Assembly: GCA_018902385.1 (NCBI GenBank)
Contig: JABSSW010000025.1
Coordinates: 248,001-312,000, forward strand
From: Physcia stellaris
Taxonomy: Eukaryota > Ascomycota > Lecanoromycetes > Caliciales > Physciaceae
Length of the DNA stretch: 64,000 nucleotides
Direction of reading: 5' to 3'
A model generated the notes under the pieces. That model saw nothing but the letters and a program-made list of their open reading frames with translations. It ran no database searches and had not been told where the DNA came from. The position numbers and the translations under genes were made by a program. Below are positions 54,966 to 64,000 of the stretch, one piece after another (position 1 is the stretch's first letter; the number at the start of each line of letters is the position of its first letter).

Positions 54966-57881
54966 CTACTCCAACAACCCAACCACAACCCCCAGCACCC
55001 CCTCAACGCCCATCTCCGCATTCCCCGGATCCTTACTCACACCCGCCCACACCTCGCCATGCTTCGGTTCACTAAGCACACACTTCGCGACCACATCCGC
55101 CCTCTTCTCCTCCGTCCCATGCTGCCCCAAAAACTTGACATACCACCCCCATGTATCACCCAAATCCGCATCCAGCAAAATCGCCTTCTCGAACCAACTC
55201 GCCGCCTTCTCAAGCCTCCTCTCGCCCCAAAACACCCGCGCGACGGTGACGAACAGCACGGGGTCATTGTCGACCTTCTTGATGGCCTCGAGGCTGCGCG
55301 GCTTGCGCTGCGTGCGCGCCTCCAGGTGCCAGATGGATTCGCTCCAGAGCAGGCCGCTGGCGGGGCACTCCTGCAGCGCTTTGGCCATGAGGACTTTCGC
55401 TTGGGGGAGGTTGTTCGCGCGGCGCTCCACGCGGACGGATTCGGTCCAGAGCTGCGGGTTCTTGGGGCACGCGAGGCGCGCGCGGTCGAGGACGCTGCGC
55501 GCTTTCACCGTGACGCCCATGCGCTCCTCCAGTCTTGCGGCGAGAAGCCACAGTGGCACGGAGGATGGGCAGGCGCGCGTGCCGGTGGTGTAGGCTTCGC
55601 GGGCTTGCGGGAGCTTGGAGAGGGATTCGTAGATTTGCCCCTTTTGCATCCAGAGCTTGGCGGCTTTGGGGTACAGCTGAAGGGCCTGGGTGACGAGGTC
55701 GAGAGCTGCGGTGGGGTTCTGCTGCACCCGCTCGAAGGCGACGGATTTGATCCATACGCGGTCGGTGCCGGCATCTTGGCGGGCGGTGGCGAGGAGTTCG
55801 CGCGCTTTGTCGATTTCGTGGTGAGAGGATTCGAGCGCGATCGCCTGGAGGTAGATGTTTTCGCTGTTGGGGTTTTGATTGAATGCCAGGGCGAGGACGC
55901 GGCGGGCGTCGTTGAGATCTCCCGAGAGGCGAGCGAGGCGGAGCCAAAGGCTTTCGGCTTGGGGCACGGCTTCGACGGCTTTTTGGAGGACGGTACGTTC
56001 GGTGTCTTGCGTGCCGTGGTTGCGTTCCAGGTCCGCGGCTTGGGACCAGGTCTTTTTGGAGGTCACAAAGATCCGGAGACTGGTTGCTAGGATTGCCCGG
56101 GCGGTTTCGTAATGGCCTTTGGCGATGCTGGCTTTGGCGTCTTCGATAAAGATTTCTTTGCGATCGTCGTCTTCGTCTAGGCCGTAGCCGAGGGTTTCGC
56201 GGATGATTGCGCCGCAGGTGAGAACGGCACCCTCTTCTTCGCATTGCTCTGCTTCTGCTATCCATTCTTCTCGTTTGAGCATGGCAGATTCTCGGGCGAG
56301 TGACTGAACTGCACGCTTCATAAGCATACTGACTCTGTCGTTGATACCTAATTGCTCCTGCAATCTTGTGGCTTGTATCCAGATTTTGTGATTCTTAGGC
56401 AAAGCTTGACGAGCTTTGTTCAGCACTTTCTGAGCATTCTCAGGGGTTTCTAGCCGGGCTAATGCCAGCCATAGGTCTTCAGACAACGGTATCTCTTCAG
56501 TAGCTCTGGCAAGTAGTAAACGAGCATCTGCCTCGGACGCCTCTAAGTTAACAGCAAGTTTCCACAAAGCCACTGACTTCGGCATGATATCCAGGGCTTT
56601 TCGAACGACACGTTTCTTAGATGCTGGATCGCTCTCTAGATCCATAGCGGCCTCCCACAGCCTGACGCTGTTGGGATTTCGTTTGATTGCGTCGGCCGCT
56701 ATAACTTTAGCATTGTGAATCTGCTCGCGGGACATTCTTATTGCTTCGAGGAAGATGTCTTCGCTATTCGGACACATTTCGATACCTTGAGTCAGCAACT
56801 GCCTCGCCTTGCCCATTTTGCCAGCAACCTCTTCAAGTCTAGCAGCGGCAATCCAGCCAGGAGCATGTTTCGGGTTCGTCTTAATGACCGATTCAAGTAG
56901 GACTCGTACTCGGTTAATATCCCCAACCTCTGCCTGACCTGAAGATATCTCGGACTTGGACAAGCTGGTTAAGTAGCCTTTGGGATCGATATTCGTTGCA
57001 GTGCCTGCAGTAGAATCTGTGCCTGAACCTAGAGCCGCTTGATCGAGCCTGACCTGTAGCACCTTGTCCCGAGCAGCACCGATGTCTGCAAAGTTTGTCA
57101 GTGTCCCATCAGCAGTATCGCCACCTGAGCCATTTGGTGCGCCATCATCCTGAACGTTCGTATCAAATTGCCCAGAGTCCCTTGCTCCTGCTATGACGCT
57201 ATCAGGTACAGCATAGAATCGCTGTCGCAGGTTCTGCTTCGTCCTTCTGTTTTTTCCTGTAAGATCTCCCACCTCCGGTAGGTTTGCCCAATCTTCGTCG
57301 GATACACTTGCAAGGCTTCGTTTCAAATCGGCGAATTGCTGTTGGATTTTAGGGTTCTCCGCTTCGTGTCTTCGTCGCTCTTCTGCTTCACGAGCTTCCC
57401 TAGATGAGGCGAAGGGGTTCAAGTCGGTAATCTGTTCGTTCAAAACCAGGGTATATGATAAACCATATGCTTCAAGACCGGAAGGGGATGGGGAGGTCTT
57501 ACGAAAATAGGGAACTAACCTTCTATGTTTTCTTCGTCGCTCCATCTTCTCATCCACCTCCTGATATATCCTATCCGCTTCATCATCGTCTCTGTCGTAT
57601 GCGCCGTTGGCGAAAAGCCCAACTTCATTCTCCGGATCCTGAAACCGATCATCATCCTCGTCATTCTCCTCTTTCTTTTCGGTTGCCCCATATGCTGTCG
57701 GAGGAGCTGCACCTAACTGTGCTGCTCGTTTTGCAAGAGCATCCTTGATCTGGTCTTCACTTGGTCCTGACCTAGCTGGACCTAGATCGGATCTTGTTGT
57801 GAAGCCAGTAGCACCACGACCAAGACCGGCTACGTAGTTTTCAGGCGCCGCCTGATTCAGAAATGACTGACGTCCGGACAT
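54966..57881 (-). CDS. PRP6: Pre-mRNA splicing factor PRP6 (U5 snRNP, U4/U6.U5 tri-snRNP)
   Basis: Exon 1 (57881-57520) and exon 2 (57399-54966) join across a 120 nt intron to 931 aa. The N-terminal PRP1_N signature is APENYVAGLGRGATGFTTRS followed by DLGPAR, then NPKIQQQFADLKRSLASV and WANLPEVGDLTGKNRR. The rest is a long array of HAT/TPR helical repeats (for example LWLALARLETPENAQKVLNK and SENIYLQAIALESSHHEIDK). The intron length is a multiple of three and its frame stays open, so a naive reading retains it; splicing restores the charged helix KHRREAREAEERRRHE. The ATG at 57881 (MSGRQSFLNQ) is chosen over the upstream ATG at 57998 because family proteins start here. The protein scaffolds tri-snRNP assembly in the nucleus. 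Confidence 0.95.
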   Translation of the reverse strand: MSGRQSFLNQAAPENYVAGLGRGATGFTTRSDLGPARSGPSEDQIKDALAKRAAQLGAAPPTAYGATEKKEENDEDDDRFQDPENEVGLFANGAYDRDDDEADRIYQEVDEKMERRRKHRRLVPYFRKTSPSPSGLEAYGLSYTLVLNEQITDLNPFASSREAREAEERRRHEAENPKIQQQFADLKRSLASVSDEDWANLPEVGDLTGKNRRTKQNLRQRFYAVPDSVIAGARDSGQFDTNVQDDGAPNGSGGDTADGTLTNFADIGAARDKVLQVRLDQAALGSGTDSTAGTATNIDPKGYLTSLSKSEISSGQAEVGDINRVRVLLESVIKTNPKHAPGWIAAARLEEVAGKMGKARQLLTQGIEMCPNSEDIFLEAIRMSREQIHNAKVIAADAIKRNPNSVRLWEAAMDLESDPASKKRVVRKALDIMPKSVALWKLAVNLEASEADARLLLARATEEIPLSEDLWLALARLETPENAQKVLNKARQALPKNHKIWIQATRLQEQLGINDRVSMLMKRAVQSLARESAMLKREEWIAEAEQCEEEGAVLTCGAIIRETLGYGLDEDDDRKEIFIEDAKASIAKGHYETARAILATSLRIFVTSKKTWSQAADLERNHGTQDTERTVLQKAVEAVPQAESLWLRLARLSGDLNDARRVLALAFNQNPNSENIYLQAIALESSHHEIDKARELLATARQDAGTDRVWIKSVAFERVQQNPTAALDLVTQALQLYPKAAKLWMQKGQIYESLSKLPQAREAYTTGTRACPSSVPLWLLAARLEERMGVTVKARSVLDRARLACPKNPQLWTESVRVERRANNLPQAKVLMAKALQECPASGLLWSESIWHLEARTQRKPRSLEAIKKVDNDPVLFVTVARVFWGERRLEKAASWFEKAILLDADLGDTWGWYVKFLGQHGTEEKRADVVAKCVLSEPKHGEVWAGVSKDPGNAEMGVEGVLGVVVGLLE

Positions 57882-58177
57882 TGTGCTTAGCTGTAAGTAA
57901 AGGAAGGAGTAAGGTCTTTTGAAGCCTTGCGATTTGCTCGCGTTAGACCTGAAGTACTTTCCGCAATGACTGACGAAACCTTTAGAGATGCTTGGCATGA
58001 CATTTAGGGCTGCAGTATGATTCTTTAGCGCCCTTCTTATCGATAAGCATTTTCACCATGCCCACGAGTCACGAGGCCTAAATCGAAGATTGTGTACGGA
58101 TCGTCTCCGAGGTGCACATCAAGAAGCGAAAGTCGAACGCAAGCTTTGAAGGCGGTTACACCTCCAAGAAAAGAAAG
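57882..58177. promoter_or_regulatory. Compact divergent promoter between PRP6 and DIM1
   Basis: 296 bases separate the two housekeeping starts (57881 minus, 58178 plus). Confidence 0.5.
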
Positions 58178-59316
<1,139 letters not shown>

Positions 59317-59449
59317 TGAGGGGGATTTCCTCAAGCTCTTATGGGAATTCAACCAGGAAGGAATCCACTTCAATTAAGTCAGCTGAAATCAGTATGCCAT
59401 ATTAGCGAGGCGTTGGTGATGGCAGATCAATCATTAGGTCGGGCGGATC

Positions 59450-61165
59450 TTATGTACTATTAATTATACCGCCGGCGTCTCTCAAATGAGCGCTAGAGCC
59501 TTTGAAAAGACTTTGCCAGATGAATGCTTCACTAAGTAGGAGTTCTACGTCCTTCTCCGTCCAATTTCGCGTTGGTAGCGCTTGTAGAAACATCATGATT
59601 TCCTAAAGGTGTTTAGTATTTTTGGTTCAGTAAGAAGCATTCATAGAACAAGACAAGCACAAACCTGAAAATCCATTCTGAGCAACTCAACAGACCATTT
59701 CACCAGAAATGCAGCGCAAACGTAGAGGTGGAATTCGGAAAATCCTTGTTCTTCCGCCATGTATGTATCCCACATGCGGATGATGCATTTGACATTTACT
59801 TCTCGCATCAATAAACAGTTCATCCAGCGGAAGCTGAATTGCATGAACTCGATCCCCTCGGTCTCGAAATGTTTTGCCAATCCAGAATCGATGCGCGTCG
59901 TAAGGTCACGTAGGGCGCTGACTTGCCTAACGATGCCAGGCTGCGCAAAGATATAATTGTCCTGTATTCCATCCAGTAGTTTAGTAAGACACCAGAACGA
60001 ATCTGCCTCGACCGCGTCAAGAACGGGCTTCGGCAGCTGTCCAGGGTCCATCCCGCTCTCTATATCTGAGTCCGTGATGTAGCTGCCTAGAAAGACTTGC
60101 CAGAATGGTGTCACAAGATCATTTATTCCCTGCACGTATCCACTGGCGGGATGTCGTATGGCCCAAACATATAATATTCGTTCCAAAGAGCGCTGAGTTG
60201 CCTCGTAACCGTATAATTTTAGGTGCGGGGAAGTTCGGGGGACGTCGATTGAGATCTGATGCCATAGCGTTTCGTCAAGGCCCCTTGAGCGTGCATGACT
60301 TGCTGTAGAAGTCCTAGCACTAATCGAAGCTGAAGCCGAGTTACCACGTTCGAACGCTTGCTTGACGCCATCAAGGTACTCTTTACGCTTCCTCTCAAGA
60401 GTTGCAACTCTGCGTTCACTACTTGTTGGGAGATAGCCTAGCAGAAGTTGCCATGACATGGCGCGGACCTCTTCAGGTATGCCAGACCATGCTAAATTCC
60501 GCAATTCCGAAAGTGAGATCGAACTCGTCTGCAGTATGCGCTTGAACTTATTGATCCTCGTAATGCGAGTTGAATGGGCTTCAGCTTCCTTAGGCGTAGC
60601 ATTTTGAGCTAATGATGGATGGCTGATGAGATGTAGAGAATTTGCGGGATCTGTCAATCGCTCTTAGTACGAATCTTGCGTAGAAGTTTAGTCGAACCAA
60701 CCGCGTAATATGTCCTTGTACTGTGGTCTCAGAATCTTGCCTTCGCTTTTCTGGGCAGTTGGGTATGTCGGAGGTCCGCGCTCTTCAGCAATGTCGGAGC
60801 TATTTGCTCTTCTCCGACCTTCCGGAGGAGAACTGACTTTGAGAGCGCCACCAGGATCAAAAGACTTGTCATTGGGTATTCTCTTGGCTTTTCTCCGGGC
60901 AGTCATCAGGCTTGGTAAACCGAATTCATCTTCATCCAAGTCATCGTACACGTTGTTCGGTCCGACATCCGCTTCATAATCATCGTCCGAATCGTCAGCC
61001 GTCCAATCATCCTTAGTAAGTGACATGTGATTGTTGTACGAAGGTCGTGTAGCCGGAGAGGTTAATACGGAGGTGGTTCTCGGGGAGGCAGTACGTGGGG
61101 TTCGGCCATTACTTCTGCCAGCAGAATTCGGAGTCTGTGGCCTCGAGGTGGACGGAGTCAATGAT
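59450..61165 (-). CDS. GYP1: TBC-domain Rab GTPase-activating protein (GYP1/TBC1D22 type)
   Basis: Four 3' exons are resolved: 61165-60702, 60650-59665 and 59602-59450, preceded by at least one 5' exon that I could not place securely (candidates between 61250 and 61650, for example a short MFSKKSSQK start near 61625). The N-terminal half is Ser/Pro-rich and disordered. The TBC domain starts at LRNLAWSGIPEEVRAMSWQL. It includes the arginine-finger motif IDVPRTSPHLKLY (IxxDxxRT equivalent), the glutamine-finger motif SGYVQGINDLV, and FMQFSFRWMNCLLMRE. The C-terminus (ALPTRNWTEKDVELLLSEAF) matches Gyp1. It accelerates GTP hydrolysis by Golgi Ypt/Rab proteins. Confidence 0.88.
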
Positions 61166-62070
61166 CTACAAGAACATTCAAACTTCAATAAGCTGGTAGC
61201 TCTTTTGAGACAGGGTCCTAGCACGTACAAGGAATCGAATTTAAGCATATCAGCATGGGAGTACGAAGCCCCGACAACCATGTTCGGATCTGAGCCCCTC
61301 GAGGAAGCATTTCTGGTGATTGAGGGGCGGTTGCGCCAGAAAGCAGATGTTGACTTGCTGGCAATTTGTCAACAGATTCCTCAGTCGAGTTGCGGGCTTC
61401 GGGATCAAGGAAGAGTCATACTCATCGGAGCCTGTAAGCATCAGCATGGGACTTGAGCACAGCTCGCAAAGCTCAATGTAAGTCGAGTCGATGTGAGGAG
61501 TCCAGCAAAAGAGTACGAACCGACCTGAACCATTTCCTGGGGCTGCAGCTGAATTAACTTGGAGTCTGGGCAACTTTTAGGAAGGAGAGGCACTGCTGAC
61601 CTTCTGCGACGACTTTTTCGAGAACATTTCGACCTTGCAAGTCTAGAGTAACAGGTCTTCTTACCTGCAACAAGCAAGGTCTCGAGACTGAGACATTCGC
61701 TGCAAAGCAGACACAGCTTGAGCTTGTCAACTCGCCGCATTCAACCGGTACCATAAACGGCCTAGCGTCATTTCCAAAACAGCCTAATTTTAGCCTCAGC
61801 CGCGACTTCTACCTCCTCCCGTCTTTGACCTCACTTCAACTTCATCTTTCTCCAAATCACATCAGTACTTGTGGTTCCAGGATATCCGACTTGAAGCTCT
61901 TTATTCAGTGCCCATTTGTTGACCTGACTTACTGTAAGGTTCACACTGATTCAGACTCTCCTTACCACCACCGACTTTATCACGTTGAGAGATTTACTAC
62001 CGTGTCCTTTGAGGAGACCTCACTTCTAGTTACGGGAAGTCTTATTCTTTCTACGTCCTGATTAGAAGTC
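61166..62070. promoter_or_regulatory. 5' exon(s) of GYP1 and divergent promoter with HRP1
   Basis: Probably contains the first exon(s) and promoter of the minus-strand GAP gene and the leader of HRP1. Several minus-strand pieces look coding (for example ATAPQSPEMLPRGAQIRT near 61270-61330) but I could not fix their splicing. Confidence 0.4.
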
Positions 62071-64000
62071 ATGACTGAGCCGGAGGATCTTGAAGATGAC
62101 CTCTTCGCCGATCTGTAAGTGTTTTTCCAGACTGTTTTAGCTTGCAGGAGTATTGCCGGACTGTAGTTGACATCGAGCCATAGCTACGAAGCAGACGAAT
62201 CGTCTTCAAAACCACAAATATCCACCGAGATATCGACCGAGCCTTCAGCACCTCCAGCACCTTCAGCACCACCTCAGACCGACGGTGATCCAAATGATGT
62301 AAAAATCGAAGTACCTCCCGAACAAGCGCCAGAGGCCTTCAATCACGGACAAAACGACTACGCACAGAATAATGGTGATAATGATATGAATTGGAATGGT
62401 GCAAATGGTAACAATAATCAATACGGAGACGGAGGTGAACAGGAATCGCATGGAATCGGCATCAAAGAAGATGGGTGAGTGCTTAAGCGTGCTATTTCTT
62501 TCTATACATAGTATTCCTAGGTGGCGGTACAAATCCCGCTAGCCTGTCTGGCTTCTTGATGGCCTTGACACAGGTGCTGGACATTAGATGGTCTCATTTC
62601 CACGCCTGGCGCCCGCCTTGGAAATGCCTCGTTGTAGCTGGAGACGGCCAGGTGTTTTCTAACGCAGGCTATTTTCGATGCGAGGGCTTTCAAGAAGGAG
62701 TAGTTGTGCCGAACGAAGGAGCCTTGCTGAGAAATCAATCGCCGGTTGTTGCTCTATCTAACGTATAATGCTGGATTCGACATGCGAGCAAAAGCAGACG
62801 GAAGGTGGTAATACTGCAATAATTCAAGTGTAAAAAGCTCAAGGATGAAGTTGTATCCGAAAACAGGAGCGAGGGCTCGAATCAGGGAAGCACGAATAAA
62901 TCTGGGTCTTCCAAGTTGGCAAAGTGAGCGAGTTGCAATTGTCATGAGGAAAAATAAGGGGGGTTCGAAAGGTCGGAAAATGGGGTCGGTATATCACCTT
63001 ACACAACATCACTGCTGGAGCTAGCTACTGCGGAATAGCTTGTTGTTGATAATGATCTTCATAGAGCAAAGCGGAGCAGGAGATACACGCCGCTAGATTG
63101 GAAACTTAGCTTCAGCGACTTATATCACTCGAGAAGACCAGATACTAGCATACGACTAGGTCTATAGCAAAAGACGAAGATCAACACGTACTATGACCGT
63201 CCCTGTTACCTCATGGTCCGCGGTTGATGCTGGTGCAGAATCTTGTCTAGCGGCATACATGTCACGGACTGATCCATCATCAAAGTCACCATTTGGTCGC
63301 ACTGCAGTAGGGTGTGGCTGCAGAGTTTCTGTGCGGCTGCTAACCGTGGGATGAGGGCATGGGACTGGTTTATGACTCTTATCGAGACCTTTACCCCCGG
63401 CAGTCCTCCATGCTGCATTCTACCATCCAAGTTTAACGGACTGCCATGAGCCAAGGACACAATACTGCTCTACACCAATGCTCAGCCAGGATCTGGATCG
63501 CCACTTTCCTCGTTTCGTTGGCTAACATTTCATGTCGCTACGAATCTTAAGGGTACAGACACTTAGTAGATATGAAGCTAACGTATGGTCACGTGATGTA
63601 GGAAGATGTTCATTGGCGGACTGAACTGGGAAACGACTGATCGTATGTAGCCTTATCATATCATTCCTGTAGCTTTTGCTTTTCTAATCGTTCAAGTAGA
63701 ATCACTCAAAGAATACTTCTCCAAATTCGGTGAGGTGCAAGAATGTACCGTAATGCGAGATGGTGCCACAGGGCGCTCTCGAGGATTCGGGTTTCTCACG
63801 TTCAAAGACCCACGTACCGTCAACGTGGTAATGGTCAAGGAACACTGGCTTGACGGCAAAATCGTAAGGGTTCTTATTTCTACTTCTACCAAGGCTCCCT
63901 CCAGGCTCTCCCGTCCAAGACCAGAACCCGAGCTTACATCTTCCAAGATCGACCCTAAGCGGGCCATTCCCCGAGACGAGCAAGAACGTACCAGCAAAAT
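62071..64000 (+). CDS. HRP1: HRP1/Nab4-type RNA-binding protein (cleavage factor IB), 5' part
   Basis: Exon 1 (62071-62114, MTEPEDLEDDLFAD), exon 2 (from about 62178 or 62184 to 62474; Pro/Ser- then Asn/Gly/Gln-rich), exon 3 (63602-63642), exon 4 (63700-63863) and exon 5 (63948 onward). The first RRM is clear: KMFIGGLNWETTD (RNP2), SLKEYFSKFGEVQECTVMRD, SRGFGFLTF (RNP1), VVMVKEHWLDGKI and DPKRAIPRDEQ, as in Hrp1, which binds UA-rich efficiency elements in 3'-end formation and shuttles between nucleus and cytoplasm. The second RRM and the tail lie beyond the window. The second intron (62475-63601) is 1127 nt, about ten times longer than the other introns here. Confidence 0.92.
62475..63601 (+). 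other. Unusually long (1.13 kb) intron of HRP1
   Basis: GTGAGT donor and GATGTAG acceptor; the join gives KEDGKMFIGG in frame. No conserved coding sequence is recognised inside on either strand, although short open frames exist. Confidence 0.75.

Noticed and set aside
55059-56090. 343-codon plus-strand open frame opposite PRP6
   Set aside because: It is the mirror of a GC-rich, strongly coding minus-strand exon and has no recognisable domain.

Overview
The window comes from a filamentous ascomycete (Pezizomycotina). Evidence is the short GT-AG introns (about 40-150 nt) with CTAAC/CTGAC branch sites, Zn2Cys6 regulators, RTA1-like and HHE proteins, and patches of repeat-directed hypermutation. 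Class level is uncertain; Leotiomycetes is a guess from gene style. Most gene models below were spliced by hand, and in each complete model the exon lengths sum to a multiple of three.

Layout. 1-280 is the 5' end of the complex I 24 kDa subunit gene (minus strand). 281-7170 is gene-poor, with decayed hypothetical genes and a duplicated promoter block. 7552-9636 is a secreted Ser/Thr-rich protein. 12572-14651 is a Zn2Cys6 factor. 15.1-19.0 kb holds four or five very small genes, several of them predicted mitochondrial or membrane proteins. 19459-30459 is one 11.0 kb mobile block: a Mutator-like DNA transposon (MULE) with ~167 bp inverted ends and a 9 bp target duplication, into which a Ty3/gypsy chromovirus (21321-28753, 194 bp LTRs, 5 bp target duplication) has inserted.

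30.8-47.5 kb is the most interesting part: a putative sphingoid-base gene cluster. It holds a fused LCB2-LCB1 alpha-oxoamine synthase (858 aa, Fum8-like size and layout), a 3-ketodihydrosphingosine reductase (Tsc10/KDSR type), a sphinganine C4-hydroxylase (SUR2 type), an RTA1/Rsb1-family membrane protein, a DHA2-type MFS transporter, an alkaline ceramidase and a second RTA1-family protein. Together these could condense an acyl chain with an amino acid, reduce and hydroxylate the product, release bases from ceramides and export them. No polyketide synthase lies in the window. A Zn2Cys6 gene (49006-51381) lies just beyond and could be its regulator, or could regulate the convergent 3-dehydroshikimate dehydratase-like gene.

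53.1-64.0 kb is mostly conserved housekeeping: an HHE hemerythrin-like protein, PRP6 splicing factor, DIM1 rRNA dimethyltransferase, a GYP1-type Rab GAP and the start of HRP1.

Other signals. The transposons carry a non-canonical hypermutation signature: C-to-T at CpC and CpT rather than CpA, with stretches of more than 1 kb completely lacking CC and GG. A ~200 bp dispersed repeat occurs at least five times, always in the same orientation, once inside an intron. Two otherwise intact genes (DIM1, MFS) have a one-base frameshift at a G or C homopolymer, which looks like assembly error.
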